Positions 52,594-63,500 of a DNA stretch of 64,000 bases are shown here, piece after piece; positions within the stretch are counted from its first letter, which is position 1; every line of letters starts with the position of its first letter. The notes beneath the pieces are model-generated. The model was not told the DNA's origin and ran no database searches. It saw nothing but the letters and a program-made list of their open reading frames with translations. The stretch comes from JAIEPM01 sp964546815 (GTDB lineage Bacteria > Cyanobacteriota > Vampirovibrionia > Obscuribacterales > Obscuribacteraceae), in the NCBI GenBank assembly GCA_964546815.1, contig CAZJLR010000009.1, forward strand, positions 1-64,000, written 5' to 3'. A program made the position numbers and the translations under genes.

Positions 52594-55500
52594 ATGTCGG
52601 AGAGCTTTGAAGAAAGGGCCAGGCAGTGGTTCAAGAATGCCTTTGGCGATACGAATGAGAAAAAGCTCAAGATGTTGCAAGAAAAGGTCGCCAAAGCTAA
52701 TTCCTTTGCCGCGGCATTTGAACAACTGTCTGAAGAGGAGCTGAAAGGCAAAACTGTTGATTTTCGCAACAGAATCGCCAATGCTCTCAAAGGGCAGCCA
52801 AACAACGAGTTGATTCCGCCTGACGCTCCAAAAATGCCGGGGCAGTTGCGTTACAACCACGACCGCATTCTAGCCGGCGTGCTCGATGATATTTTGCCTG
52901 AAGCTTTCGCTGTTTGCCGCGAAGCCAGTCGCCGTGTTCTGGGCATGCGCCATTTCGATGTGCAGCTCATCGGTGGTGCCGCTTTGCACTACAACAAAAT
53001 TTCTGAAATGAGAACTGGTGAAGGTAAGACCCTTGTTGCGACTTTGCCTGCTTATTTGAATGGACTTACCGGGCGCGGTGTTCATGTGGTTACTGTAAAC
53101 GATTATCTCGCCAAACGTGACTCTGAGTGGATGGGACGTTTGTACAAGTACCTTGGTCTGACAACTGGGCTTGTTTATTCGCACCAGGAAGACGAAGAAA
53201 AAACACTGGCTTATCAGGCTGATATCACATATGGTACCAACCACGAATTCGGTTTTGACTATCTGCGCGACAACATGAAAAAGTCGCTTGAAGATCAAGC
53301 TCAACGACCGTACTACATGGCTATCGTGGACGAAGTCGATAACATTCTTATTGACGAAGCCAGAACGCCATTGATTATTTCCGGATTCCCAACAGAGTCA
53401 TATATCGAAATTTACAAAACCATGGCGGCCGTCGCGCCCATGCTGCACAAGGGGCGTGATAAGGACGATGAAGACTGCGATTACTGGGTTGATGAAAAGT
53501 CGAGAAATGTTCTTTTGACAGAACAAGGTCACACCAAAACCGAAAAGATTCTTGGCGTGCCCGATCTTTATGACGTTCGCTGGAACCTTGCTCACCACGT
53601 ATGCCAGGCTCTAAGAGCCAAAGAACTTTATCGCCGCGATATTGACTATGTTGTGCATCCAAACGAAGAAGGCAAGCCCGAAATCGTTATCGTAGACGAA
53701 TTCACCGGACGTATGATGGCCGGACGCCGCTGGAGCGATGGCTTGCACCAGGCCGTTGAAGCCAAAGAAGGCGTGCCAATTCAAGATGAAACGATGACTT
53801 ATGCGTCTATCACCTACCAAAATCTATTCCGTCTTTACCCGAAACTGGCTGGTATGACCGGTACTGCTATGACTGAAGCCGCAGAGTTCAGCAAAATCTA
53901 CAACCTAGATGTTGTTTCGATTCCAACCAACAAAACATCAGTTAGAAAAGACCAGGCTGACGTTATTTACAAAACAGAAAAGCAAAAATTCTATGCTGTT
54001 GTGGAAGAAATCGCTGAGTTGAATGAACTCGGACGTCCCGTACTTGTCGGTACTACGAGCATCGAGAAGTCTGAACTTGTGGCTGAACTGATGGCCAGTC
54101 CTCAGCGCATGGGCGAATATCTCAACAAAAAAATCAAGCGGATCATTGAAGAGCTTAAGAATAAAAAGCTTGAAGGTGAGTCGATTAATCAGCTCAAGAA
54201 AATATTTGAGCGTCCCGGTTTGATCGATGCTGCAAAATTAGAACAAGCCTGTCTGGCTTTTGAAAAGGAATTCCCTAAACAGGGCGATCTTTGCGACTAT
54301 CTGTTTTCAATGTTGAAAACAGCCAAAGTTGTGGGAGCCATTCGTAAGGGTATTCCTTATGAAGTCTTGAACGCTAAACATCACGAAAAAGAAGCGATGA
54401 TTATCGCTCAAGCCGGCAGAAAAGGCGCAGTCACCATTGCCACCAATATGGCTGGTCGTGGTACAGATATTCTGCTTGGCGGTAACGCTGAATACATGGC
54501 GAAAGAACGGCTGAAAGACGAGGGCGTAGAGACTTACGATCCTGCTTACGATCAAAAGCTGAAGGAATACCAGAAAGAATTCAAACAGCAAACAGAAAAA
54601 GAACACGATGAAGTAGTTGCTCTGGGTGGCTTGCACATCATCGGTACTGAACGCCACGAAGCACGCCGCATCGACAACCAGCTAAGAGGTCGTTCTGGAC
54701 GTCAGGGTGACCCTGGCAGCTCGCGTTTCTTTCTTTCGCTTGAAGATACTTTGATGAAAATCTTTGGTGGTGAAAAAATCGCCAAGCTGATGGATTTCAT
54801 TCAAGCTGATGAAGAAATGCCCATCGAATCAAACATGGTATCTAAGTCAATCGAAGGCGCTCAAAAGAAAGTTGAAGCGCATCACTTCGATATGCGTAAA
54901 CATGTTCTGCAATACGATGACGTGCTAAATACTCAACGTGAAGTCATTTACCGCGAGCGCCGCCGCATTCTCGAGCGTTCTGAGTTGAAAGACGCAATGA
55001 TGGAACTGCTCGATGAGTACATCGAAATTGTCATCGGCATGCATATCGATCCAGAAAGTCCGCCGGAATCTTGGGAAGACACCGAGTTGCCGGAATTGCT
55101 GAAAGTTCTCGGTAATGATATTCCTGCGTTGGTTAGTGACAAAGGCATTCTCAGCGAATTGCAAGGCATCTCTTACAGCGACCTTGAATCTAGTTTGAAG
55201 CGTTATGCACGCATTGCTTATGACGTGAAAGAAGAGCATCTGGGCGCTGAAGCTACAAGAGACCTGGAAAAGCAAATCTTGCTTCACACAATTGATGGTA
55301 AGTGGATTGATCACTTGCACAATATTGATCTTGTGCGTGAAGGCATCCACTTGCGTGGTTATGGACAACGTGACCCGCTGCAAGAGTACAAGAAAGAAGC
55401 CTTCGGTATGTTTGAGCAACTGCTGAGTTCGATCAGGCAAGAAGCCATCCAGCTCTTTTTCCATGCTCAAGTACAGCCGCAAATGCCGCACGATATGCAG

Positions 55501-56004
55501 CATGAGATGAGCCAGGAAGACATTGCCCGCATACTTGGACCAGAAATGATGGCTGCTTTCGAATCAGGCGATCAAGAAGCAATCATGAAGTTCTTGGCCG
55601 AAGAAGGTATGCCGGCAGAGCTGCTTTCTCTTGTTGAACCAAGAGATCTTTCTGAGCGATTTGAAGATATTGACGATCACACAGAACAACTCATTGTCGA
55701 TCATCACAACTCAGTTATTGAACTTGCACCAATTGAGAGAACTGATATAAGTGCCTCGCAAGAGCATGCTCAAGAGTCTGAGTCTAATCAGTCTGGTGGA
55801 GAAAATTCTGCTCAAGACAATTCGGGCAATCGCAAAGATGCCTCTGAAGATAAGGGTTCAAGCCAGCCTGACTTGATTGCTCAAGGAAGCTCGTCTGCGG
55901 GACAAGAACCGCTTGCGTCTTCTGGCGATAATGGTTCTAACGGTGATGCTGTTTATGCCAGCGCTCGTGATGACCGTAAAAGCGACACTGTAAGTCCAGA
56001 GTAA
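52594..56004 (+). CDS. secA: Preprotein translocase ATPase SecA with NBD2 insertion
   Basis: 1136 aa, longer than most SecA (about 830-950), with AGGAAGG before the ATG. Motifs: Walker A RTGEGKTLVATLP, DEVDNILIDEARTPLIISG, EFTGRMMAGRRW, GTTSIEKSELVAE, AGRRG-like AGRKGAVTIATNMAGRGTDILLGG, RHEARRIDNQLRGRSGRQGDPGSSRFFLSLEDTLMKIF, and the helical scaffold and HWIDHL-type KWIDHLHNIDLVREGIHLRGYGQ. Oddities: about 83 extra residues (503-585) within NBD2 between KSELVAELMA and GIPYEVLNAKHHEKEA. The C-terminal ~100 residues are acidic and Ser/Gln-rich, with no CxCxSG zinc motif. Confidence 0.95.
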   Translation: MSESFEERARQWFKNAFGDTNEKKLKMLQEKVAKANSFAAAFEQLSEEELKGKTVDFRNRIANALKGQPNNELIPPDAPKMPGQLRYNHDRILAGVLDDILPEAFAVCREASRRVLGMRHFDVQLIGGAALHYNKISEMRTGEGKTLVATLPAYLNGLTGRGVHVVTVNDYLAKRDSEWMGRLYKYLGLTTGLVYSHQEDEEKTLAYQADITYGTNHEFGFDYLRDNMKKSLEDQAQRPYYMAIVDEVDNILIDEARTPLIISGFPTESYIEIYKTMAAVAPMLHKGRDKDDEDCDYWVDEKSRNVLLTEQGHTKTEKILGVPDLYDVRWNLAHHVCQALRAKELYRRDIDYVVHPNEEGKPEIVIVDEFTGRMMAGRRWSDGLHQAVEAKEGVPIQDETMTYASITYQNLFRLYPKLAGMTGTAMTEAAEFSKIYNLDVVSIPTNKTSVRKDQADVIYKTEKQKFYAVVEEIAELNELGRPVLVGTTSIEKSELVAELMASPQRMGEYLNKKIKRIIEELKNKKLEGESINQLKKIFERPGLIDAAKLEQACLAFEKEFPKQGDLCDYLFSMLKTAKVVGAIRKGIPYEVLNAKHHEKEAMIIAQAGRKGAVTIATNMAGRGTDILLGGNAEYMAKERLKDEGVETYDPAYDQKLKEYQKEFKQQTEKEHDEVVALGGLHIIGTERHEARRIDNQLRGRSGRQGDPGSSRFFLSLEDTLMKIFGGEKIAKLMDFIQADEEMPIESNMVSKSIEGAQKKVEAHHFDMRKHVLQYDDVLNTQREVIYRERRRILERSELKDAMMELLDEYIEIVIGMHIDPESPPESWEDTELPELLKVLGNDIPALVSDKGILSELQGISYSDLESSLKRYARIAYDVKEEHLGAEATRDLEKQILLHTIDGKWIDHLHNIDLVREGIHLRGYGQRDPLQEYKKEAFGMFEQLLSSIRQEAIQLFFHAQVQPQMPHDMQHEMSQEDIARILGPEMMAAFESGDQEAIMKFLAEEGMPAELLSLVEPRDLSERFEDIDDHTEQLIVDHHNSVIELAPIERTDISASQEHAQESESNQSGGENSAQDNSGNRKDASEDKGSSQPDLIAQGSSSAGQEPLASSGDNGSNGDAVYASARDDRKSDTVSPE

Positions 56005-56030
56005 TTCCGGGCTTTAGTGGAATCTAGCTG

Positions 56031-56768
56031 ATGCAAATTTTATCTTTCGACACCTGTGGCAGCGATGTGCACATAGCTTTGATGCAAAATGAGCAGGTCG
56101 TTTTGCAGCAAATTATTCCTCCCGCACAAAAAAATCGGCAGGAGGCGGCTTCGACCTTGCTTCCCATCATAGACAAATCTATGAAGGAGCTTGCCTGGAA
56201 GAAAGGCGAAGTCGACATGATTGTGGTGGGTGTCGGACCGGGGAGCTTCACTGGCGTTAGGGTTTCGGTCATAACTGCCAGGAGCATCGGCCAAGCTCTC
56301 GGCTGTGCAGTTGTCCCGATTTCGCTGCTGGAAAGTATTGCATTTTGTGCCAGTCGCCCAGCTGCCGTTGTTTTGAATGCTGGTGCCGGAAAGTACTTTG
56401 CCGCTGCATTTGATGGTGATTTGCTCGATCTAGCAGAGTCAACTAAAGTCTCGCCTTTTTGCGGTACTAAAGATGAAGTCACTTTTGCACTCAGCGCTTT
56501 TGCCCATTGGGTTGTAGAGCCGTCTTTGCTTCAAACTGATTTGATTTCCGGGAAGGATGCTGTTGCGTATGCGACGGATACTAACTGGGCTTCTGTTGCT
56601 GCTCTTCTGGCGCGACAGCGGATATCTTCGACTCTGCAAAAACTTGACAGAGAATCGCTTGCAGTGACCTATCCATGGGATAATGTGCTGCCTCTTTATC
56701 TGCGCAGCCCGTCCGTAACATTAAAGGCCGAGAATGGAAGTTCAAATAAGACGCCTGCTGGAGGCTGA
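56031..56768 (+). CDS. tsaB: tRNA threonylcarbamoyladenosine biosynthesis protein TsaB
   Basis: 245 aa. ASKHA-fold partner of TsaD in the t6A37 tRNA modification. Starts ILSFDTCGSDVHIALMQ, then the family landmark VVGVGPGSFTGVRVSVITARSIGQALGCAVVPISLLE. It lacks the TsaD metal-binding His motif, as expected for TsaB. The 3' end overlaps rimI by 35 bp, a common TsaB-RimI pairing. Confidence 0.92.
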   Translation: MQILSFDTCGSDVHIALMQNEQVVLQQIIPPAQKNRQEAASTLLPIIDKSMKELAWKKGEVDMIVVGVGPGSFTGVRVSVITARSIGQALGCAVVPISLLESIAFCASRPAAVVLNAGAGKYFAAAFDGDLLDLAESTKVSPFCGTKDEVTFALSAFAHWVVEPSLLQTDLISGKDAVAYATDTNWASVAALLARQRISSTLQKLDRESLAVTYPWDNVLPLYLRSPSVTLKAENGSSNKTPAGG

Positions 56769-57306
56769 TCTTGACCAAATATTAGAGATTGAGCCAGTTG
56801 CTTTCGGCAGCCACCACTGGTCGCGCCAATCTTTTATAAATGAATTGAATAATCCGGGCGGTATATATTTCAGTATCATCCAGCCTGCAACTCAATTAAT
56901 CTGCGGTTATTCTGGCTATTGGCTCATCGGAGATGAGGCTCATATCACCACGCTAGCCGTTCATCCTGATTTTCGTAGGCAAGGATTGGGCGAACTATTG
57001 CTCATAAACGATATACATTCGGCTCTAAAAGTTGGCGGAAAGTGCATGACACTTGAGGTTCGGGTATCGAACGATCCGGCACAAAAGTTGTATTATAAGT
57101 ACGGTTTTAAGAGCATGGGGCTAAGACGAAAGTATTATCAGGACAACAGTGAGGATGCACTGGTACTCTGGATGGAAAACATAACCACGGAATCTTTCCG
57201 TGAAATGTTGGATAAAAACATTAGCGATTGGAAGGCAGCTCGAACTAACTTAAGTGTAAATTTCGCTGAAGCAGGCATACCGGAAAATGTCTCTCAGCAA
57301 AAATAA
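56734..57306 (+). CDS. rimI: Ribosomal-protein S18 alanine N-acetyltransferase RimI
   Basis: 190 aa, AAGG before the ATG. GNAT fold with AHITTLAVHPDFRRQGLGELLL (Q/RxxGxG acetyl-CoA loop), TLEVRVSNDPAQKLYYKYGFKSMGLRRKYYQDNSEDALVLWMEN, the typical RimI C-terminal signature. It acetylates N-terminal Ala of S18 and possibly other proteins. A C-terminal extension of about 35 residues is beyond the GNAT core. Confidence 0.9.
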   Translation: MEVQIRRLLEADLDQILEIEPVAFGSHHWSRQSFINELNNPGGIYFSIIQPATQLICGYSGYWLIGDEAHITTLAVHPDFRRQGLGELLLINDIHSALKVGGKCMTLEVRVSNDPAQKLYYKYGFKSMGLRRKYYQDNSEDALVLWMENITTESFREMLDKNISDWKAARTNLSVNFAEAGIPENVSQQK

Positions 57307-57320
57307 GTGGGGAGTCAATT

Positions 57321-58154
57321 TTGCAAACAGGTTTTACAAAAAATCTGCGTAGTCTGAAAAAGAGGTCTTTCCTCGGGCAACTGGTGGCAACTTTGCTCGC
57401 ATGCGAAGTTCTCTTTTTTGCTTCATTCATATCATTGACGCTGCCTACACCGAATTATCGCAATCTTCAGCGTTTTGTTTATAACACTCAAGTTGATCTG
57501 GTAGACAGATTTCCGCAGCCATGGCGCGGTCGCATCCATGAAAAATTCCCAGTCTTAAATCAGCCTGCTCAAAATGTGCGCTATAGCACTTATGTTCCAT
57601 TGTTGCCTTTAGCCATGGCGCTCGCTTATGTGCTGGGCTTTCCGCTGGCAGTGATGGCTACTGGTTTGCATTTCTTGCTCGGCATTATCGGCACTCCGGC
57701 TAATATCTTTTTGTTTGCTTCCGGCGGTGGCACCGGCTATTGGCACGAACCAGGCTTTGGTTATTTGCTTGGTATTATCGCTGGTGCCTGGTTTGCTGCC
57801 TGGATTAGCCCCGATGAAGAGCGTAAAAGTTGGAGACAACTGCTTGCTGCATTCGGTGGTGTGAGCATAACTCATATAGTCGGTTTGACTTTCGTGTTTA
57901 CCAGCAGCATCGGTGTATTGCTCTTTGAAGGCGAAACTGCTTATTTGCAGTTCCAGCCCTGGCTTGCAGAACAGATTCGCAATCTCAGTTGGTACTCCCT
58001 GCCGTATGATTTGCTCTTTGCTACAATATTGATAGCTCTGGCATTTCCGCTTCGCTGGTTGTTTGGAGTACTTACCAGCCCCGATATCAGCCACAAGCAT
58101 CGGCCCAGCGTAGAGTCACAGCTTGAAACCCTGCAAGAAACGACTGTTTATTAA
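57321..58154 (+). CDS. BioY-like membrane protein (ECF transporter S-component)
   Basis: 277 aa from TTG 57321 (GGGGAG upstream). Four to six membrane helices. BioY-type features: VPLLPLAMALAYVLGFPLAVMATGLHFLLGIIG, then a Gly-rich loop FASGGGTGYWHEPGFGYLLGIIAGAWFAAWI and a C-terminal pair of helices. BioY binds biotin in the membrane. It has an N-terminal extension of about 85 residues and no energising EcfA/EcfT is nearby, so substrate is not certain. Confidence 0.7.
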   Translation: MQTGFTKNLRSLKKRSFLGQLVATLLACEVLFFASFISLTLPTPNYRNLQRFVYNTQVDLVDRFPQPWRGRIHEKFPVLNQPAQNVRYSTYVPLLPLAMALAYVLGFPLAVMATGLHFLLGIIGTPANIFLFASGGGTGYWHEPGFGYLLGIIAGAWFAAWISPDEERKSWRQLLAAFGGVSITHIVGLTFVFTSSIGVLLFEGETAYLQFQPWLAEQIRNLSWYSLPYDLLFATILIALAFPLRWLFGVLTSPDISHKHRPSVESQLETLQETTVY

Positions 58155-58157
58155 GTC

Positions 58158-59087
58158 ATGAAACTCGGCAAATTCCTTGAAGATCCGCGCAAGCGGAACA
58201 TCGTTTTAGCTTCGCTTGCTTCTGTGGCTGCGGCGGGGCTGGGCACTTATATGTACGCCAGTCTGGTTGAGTCAAGACGCTACCGTCTCGATTCTGTGCG
58301 AGTCAACACCGGTGTCAAAGGCGACAGCGTCCCAGACGAAACCGATTTGCTCAGGCTCAAAATTTTGCATATTTCCGACTTGCATTTGAGCAGTCCCGAG
58401 TCTCACAAGCTGGAGTTTTTGCGCAAGGCAACTGAAGCCCAGTATGACTTGATCGTGATAACTGGAGACATTTTTGAAAATTATTCGGGGCTTGAATATG
58501 CTTCAAAAATAATTGCGCGCCCGCCCAGGTTGGGCGCTTATGCCGTTTTAGGCAATCATGATTATTATGAATACAACATGCTGCATCGCACCATTGGCAG
58601 AGTGTTCCGCAAGTGGCGCGCTCCAAAAAACATGCGTGATGTTACTCCTATGGTCGATGCGCTTGAAAAAATGGGCATCAAAGTATTGCGCAATTCGTCT
58701 GCAAGTTTTCCGCAAGAAAAACTGCACATTGTCGGCATTGATTATCCCGGCATTAAAGATGAACATCTAAACAAGCTTGTGGCAGAAGCTGGACCAGACA
58801 ACATGGTCATTGCACTCTTGCACGTCCCCGACCGTTTGGATAGATTGCATCGTGCCGGTATTCACCTGGCTTTTGGTGGGCATACACATGGTGGTCAGGT
58901 GCGTTTGCCATTTTGGGGTCCCTTGCTCACAAATTCAGATTTACCGCGCCACGAGGCTTCAGGCCTCATATGGCGAGGCGCAACGGCGATTCACGTTTCG
59001 CGTGGACTGGGCGCAGACCCACGGACAAATTTCCGTTTATTTTGCCCCCCGCATGGGAGCATCATTGAAGTTTGCCATCGCAAATGA
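58158..59087 (+). CDS. Metallophosphoesterase, YkuE/LpxG-like
   Basis: 309 aa. One N-terminal helix (IVLASLASVAAAGLGTYMY). Calcineurin-type motifs: LHISDLHLS, VITGDIFEN, AVLGNHDYYE, ALLHVPDRL and FGGHTHGGQVRLP, which give the two-metal site. The small-membrane-anchored YkuE/LpxG layout suggests a lipid pyrophosphatase, perhaps UDP-diacylglucosamine hydrolysis in lipid A synthesis. Only 3 bp after the BioY-like gene. Confidence 0.85.
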   Translation: MKLGKFLEDPRKRNIVLASLASVAAAGLGTYMYASLVESRRYRLDSVRVNTGVKGDSVPDETDLLRLKILHISDLHLSSPESHKLEFLRKATEAQYDLIVITGDIFENYSGLEYASKIIARPPRLGAYAVLGNHDYYEYNMLHRTIGRVFRKWRAPKNMRDVTPMVDALEKMGIKVLRNSSASFPQEKLHIVGIDYPGIKDEHLNKLVAEAGPDNMVIALLHVPDRLDRLHRAGIHLAFGGHTHGGQVRLPFWGPLLTNSDLPRHEASGLIWRGATAIHVSRGLGADPRTNFRLFCPPHGSIIEVCHRK

Positions 59088-59191
59088 AGTAAAGAATAGA
59101 CGCATTGCCAAGACGCTTAGTCTTTCAGTCGTCAAATATGCTGCATATGTCTTAAATCGTGTATATTTAGACTCTTATTTTGGAGTCCAGC

Positions 59192-60514
59192 TTGAAAGCA
59201 ACTAAACAAATGCGCTCGATTTTTTGCCGGCTGCTAGTTTTATTCATTTCGTCGTTTCTCATTTGCTCTTGTGAGAAAGCAAAGGAGCCCGAGGCGAAAA
59301 CGGTTGATGCTGAGCCTGCGCAAGACAGCGCGCCACCGTTGGTGGTGGCAACTCTTGTAGAGAAAGCAGATGTTCCTATCTACAAAGAATGGGTGGGACA
59401 GACAGCTGCCTCTCAAACAGTAAACATCAGAGCAAGAGTAGAAGGCACTCTTGAAAGTGCCAATTTTAAAGAAGGCGACTATGTAGACAAAGGGCAAGTA
59501 CTTTTTCAAATTGAAAAGGACTCCTATGAAGCATCGCTGCAATCGGCCAAAGCAGATCTTGAAAAAGCAAAGGCTGCCCTCCATCAGGCAGAACAGCAGG
59601 TTCAAGTGTCAGAGCAAAACGAACTTCTGGCTAAGTATGAGTCGGCATTGATACGAGCCACAAAAGATCTCACTCGCATAAAGGCCCTGGCGCAGCAGGG
59701 AGCCATTTCGCAGAAAGAGCTTGATTCTGCAATTGATGCGCAAAGACAGGCTCAAGCCCAGGTAGAGTCGCAAAAAGCCACTCTTTCAGACACAGGGCTG
59801 AACAAAGAGTCTTCAATACAAACTCAGCTAGCTAATGTTGAGTCTGCCAAAGCGGCGCTAAAGCAAGCGCAGTTAAACCTCAGCTATACAACAATTAAAT
59901 CGCCGCTTCATGGGATTATTGGTCGTATCCTCGTTTATCCTGGCAACCTTGTTAGTATCACAGACAATTCTATTCTTGCGACGATTTCATCGGTTGACCC
60001 AATTAAAGTTGACTTCAATGTTAGTGAAGCCGAGTATTTGAAATTTGCAAAAAAGTATGCCGACGATAAGGGCAAGAACAAAGCCAAGGACGAAGGCCCA
60101 CTCGACTTATACCTTGCGGATAATGCACTTTATCCATTTAAAGGAACGTTTCACTGGGTAGACAGAGCAGTCGATTCGAAAACAGGCACCATCGCGGTTG
60201 AGGCTTTGTTCCCGAACTCCAAGGCAATAGTCAGACCTGGGCAGTTTGCCAAAGTCAGAGGACTTGTTGCCACACTTAAGGAGGCTCTTTTGATTCCTAA
60301 TAAGTGTGTGCAAGATTTGCAAGGTTCTAAAACTGTTTATCTGGTTGATTCAGACAACAAAGTTGTTTTGAAAACTATAAATCTAGGGCCCGATTACAAA
60401 GACAAAGTCGTTGTTGAAAGTGGCTTAAACGCCGGTGACAAAATAATCTTGGAAGGACTGCAAAAGGCACGACCAGGCAAGAAAGTGATGCTTGCTTCGG
60501 ACATGAAAGACTGA
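59192..60514 (+). CDS. RND efflux periplasmic adaptor (AcrA/MexA-type) lipoprotein
   Basis: 440 aa from TTG 59192, with GGAG six bp upstream; ATG 59210 is an alternative. Signal peptide with lipobox LICSC. Adaptor features: VNIRARVEGTLESANFKEGDYVDKGQVLFQIE (biotinyl-lipoyl-like), a long Gln/Ala/Lys-rich hairpin (residues about 90-200) and SYTTIKSPLHGIIGRILVYPGNLVS. It links the inner-membrane pump to an outer-membrane channel, which is not seen here. Paired with the next gene. Confidence 0.93.
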   Translation: MKATKQMRSIFCRLLVLFISSFLICSCEKAKEPEAKTVDAEPAQDSAPPLVVATLVEKADVPIYKEWVGQTAASQTVNIRARVEGTLESANFKEGDYVDKGQVLFQIEKDSYEASLQSAKADLEKAKAALHQAEQQVQVSEQNELLAKYESALIRATKDLTRIKALAQQGAISQKELDSAIDAQRQAQAQVESQKATLSDTGLNKESSIQTQLANVESAKAALKQAQLNLSYTTIKSPLHGIIGRILVYPGNLVSITDNSILATISSVDPIKVDFNVSEAEYLKFAKKYADDKGKNKAKDEGPLDLYLADNALYPFKGTFHWVDRAVDSKTGTIAVEALFPNSKAIVRPGQFAKVRGLVATLKEALLIPNKCVQDLQGSKTVYLVDSDNKVVLKTINLGPDYKDKVVVESGLNAGDKIILEGLQKARPGKKVMLASDMKD

Positions 60515-60532
60515 TTTGGAAACTACTCTAAA

Positions 60533-63500
60533 ATGAGCAATCTAGCCAAATTTTTCATTCACAGACCCGCCTTTGCTATTGTTATCTCTTTAGTGATATT
60601 GATTGCCGGTTTTTTGAGCATTAAGGGCTTACCCGTTGCTCAATATCCAGACATAACGCCGCCGACAGTTCAAGTTGAAACCTTTTATCAGGGTGCAAGT
60701 GCCGAGACTGTCGAACAATGCGTCGCCACACCGATTGAGCAGGAAGTTAACGGCACGGAAAACATGATTTACATGTCTTCCTACAGTACAAGTGACGGCC
60801 GCTACGTTTTGACATGCACATTCAAAGTTGGCACAGACCTGAAGCTTGCTGCTGTAGATGTGCAAAATCGGGTTAGCAAGGCACAAGCTAAATTGCCGTC
60901 AGAGGTCATTAACTCTGGACTTAGCGTCACCAAGCAGTCTCCGAATATGCTTATGGTGATAAGCCTTTACTCGCCAGATAAAACATATGATGATCTTTTC
61001 TTGAGCAATTATGCCCGCCTGCATCTTACCGATGCGCTTGCGCGTGTGCCTGGAGTCGGCAATGTGACTCTCGTAGGAGAGCGAGAATATTCAATGCGGT
61101 TGTGGTTGAGACCAGACAAGTTGGCTCAGCTAGGATTAACAGCAGATGACCTTAAAAAGGCTATTCAAGATCAAAATGTTCAGGCCCCGGCAGGGTCGGT
61201 TGGGCAGCCGCCGGTGAAGACCGGCACAAACTTTCAATATACTGTTAACGTCAAAGGAAGGCTTACTGACCCGCAAGAATACGGCAATGTTATTTTGCGA
61301 GCCAATTCTAACGGCTCTATCCTTCGAATGCGTGACGTTGCGCGCACAGAGCTTGGTGCGAAAGATTACAAATCTTTTGGACGAATCAATTCAACGCCAT
61401 CTACGATTATTTGCATCTATCAGTTGCCTGGAGCCAATGCCCTTAAAGTGGCAGAGGGGCTGAAGGATACCTTAAATGAGTTATCGCATGACTTTCCACC
61501 AGGCATCAAACAAGAAGTCTCTTTGGACAACACTTTGTTTGTAACAGCTTCAATCGAGGAAGTATTACATACCCTTGCCGAGGCAATCGTGCTGGTCTTG
61601 ATTGTGGTTTTTGTTTTTCTGGGGAACTTCAGAGCGACACTAATTCCTATGCTTGCCGTGCCTGTTTCTCTTATTGGAACATTTGCTGCATTCATTCCCC
61701 TTGGTTTTTCGATTAACTTGCTGACTTTATTTGCTCTTGTGCTGGCAATTGGTTTGGTTGTCGATGACGCAATTGTAGTAGTTGAAGCCGTCGAAGCAAA
61801 TATAGAATTGGGGCTGGGGCCGGTTGAAGCCACAGAAAAGGCAATGGATGAAGTGTCTGGTCCTGTTGTGGCTATTGCCCTCGTTCTTTGTGCTGTGTTC
61901 ATTCCGGTTGCCTTCATGGGTGGTATCACCGGACAGCTTTATCGACAGTTTGCTTTAACTCTTGCTATTTCTGTTTTGATTTCTGCGCTGGTTGCACTTA
62001 CCTTGACTCCGGCTCTGTGCAAAATGATCTTGAGGCATCGCAAAGAAGGTCGTGGACCAATAGCCCTCTTTCTGAAGGGCTTTAATTGGATTTTTGACAA
62101 GGTAAGTTCGCTATATCTGGCAATTGTGAAGCTAGGCATGAAAGTTATTCCTTTGACTTTGCTGGCGCTCATCGGTATATCAGCTGCGGCTCTCTGGCTG
62201 AGCAAAGCGCTGCCATCCGGATTTATTCCAGATGAAGATCAAGGTTATTTCATGTCTCTGCTTACCTTGCCGGATGGTGCTTCGCTTGAGCGCACAGACG
62301 ATGTCGCGCGGAAAGCCGAGACATATTTGCGCAAACTGCAGGGTGTCAAAAGTGTAATCACCATGGGTGGTTTTAACGTCATGACAGGGTCTTACAATTC
62401 AAATAGTGCAACTATTTTTTCTGTGTTAGAGCCCTGGGAAAAACGCAATTCAGAAGCTTTGTCTGCTGATGCACTGATTGCCAAAAGCCGCAAAGAGTTC
62501 TCCAATTACCCTGAAGCTAAGTCTGTGTCATTCGCTCCACCCGCCATACCTGGTCTTGGTACGGCGGGCGGATTTCAATTTGAGCTGCAAGACAAAAGTG
62601 GCTCTCAAACAGCGCAGCAGTTGGCTTCTACCGCTAAGGATTTCATTCAGTCGGCGTCGAAATCTTCAGCGCTGGTTGACCTCTACACTGCTTTTAGCGC
62701 AAGTATTCCACAAGTAAAAGTAGATCTTGATCGAGATAAAGCACTGACGATTGGCGCACCAATTTCAAGCATATTTAATAGCTTGCAGACTTACATGGGC
62801 GGCTTACAAGTTAATGACTTCAATAAATTCGGGCGCACTTACAAAGTTATGATTCAAGCCGAGCCAGAGTACAGGCTTACGGCTGACAGCATCAAGAACA
62901 TTTATGTAAGGGGTGCCTCTGGCGATATGGTTCCGATGAGTACACTTGCAAGCATTAAGCCAAGCACCGGTGCAGACCTGATTCAACGATATAACCTTTA
63001 TAGAACGGCTGAAATAAGTGGCTCGGCAGCTGAGAACAAGAGCTCGGGTCAGGCCATTGAAGCAATGGAAAAAGTCGCTAAAACAAATCTGCCGCAAGGC
63101 TATGGTTTTTCCTGGACAGGAACCGCCTTTCAAGAGAAGGAGTCGGGAAGCTCTCAATTGCTTATTTTTGGACTGGCTCTGGTCTTCGTTTTTCTCTTTC
63201 TTGTGGCGCAGTATGAAAGTTGGTCTATTCCTATTTCAGTTATCTTGGGCATACCGCTTGGCGTTTTTGGCGCATTTGCCTTCCTTTATTTGAAGTCGCT
63301 CAATAATGATGTATATGCGCAAGTTGGACTGGTTATGTTGATTGGTTTGTCGGCGAAAAATGCCATCTTAATTGTTGAGTTTGCCAAAGAACGAAGGAAT
63401 AAAGGAATTGCATTGCTCGATGCGGCATTAGATGCGGCAAGACTGCGGTTTAGACCAATTCTTATGACTTCGTTTGCGTTTATTCTCGGGGTCTATCCGC

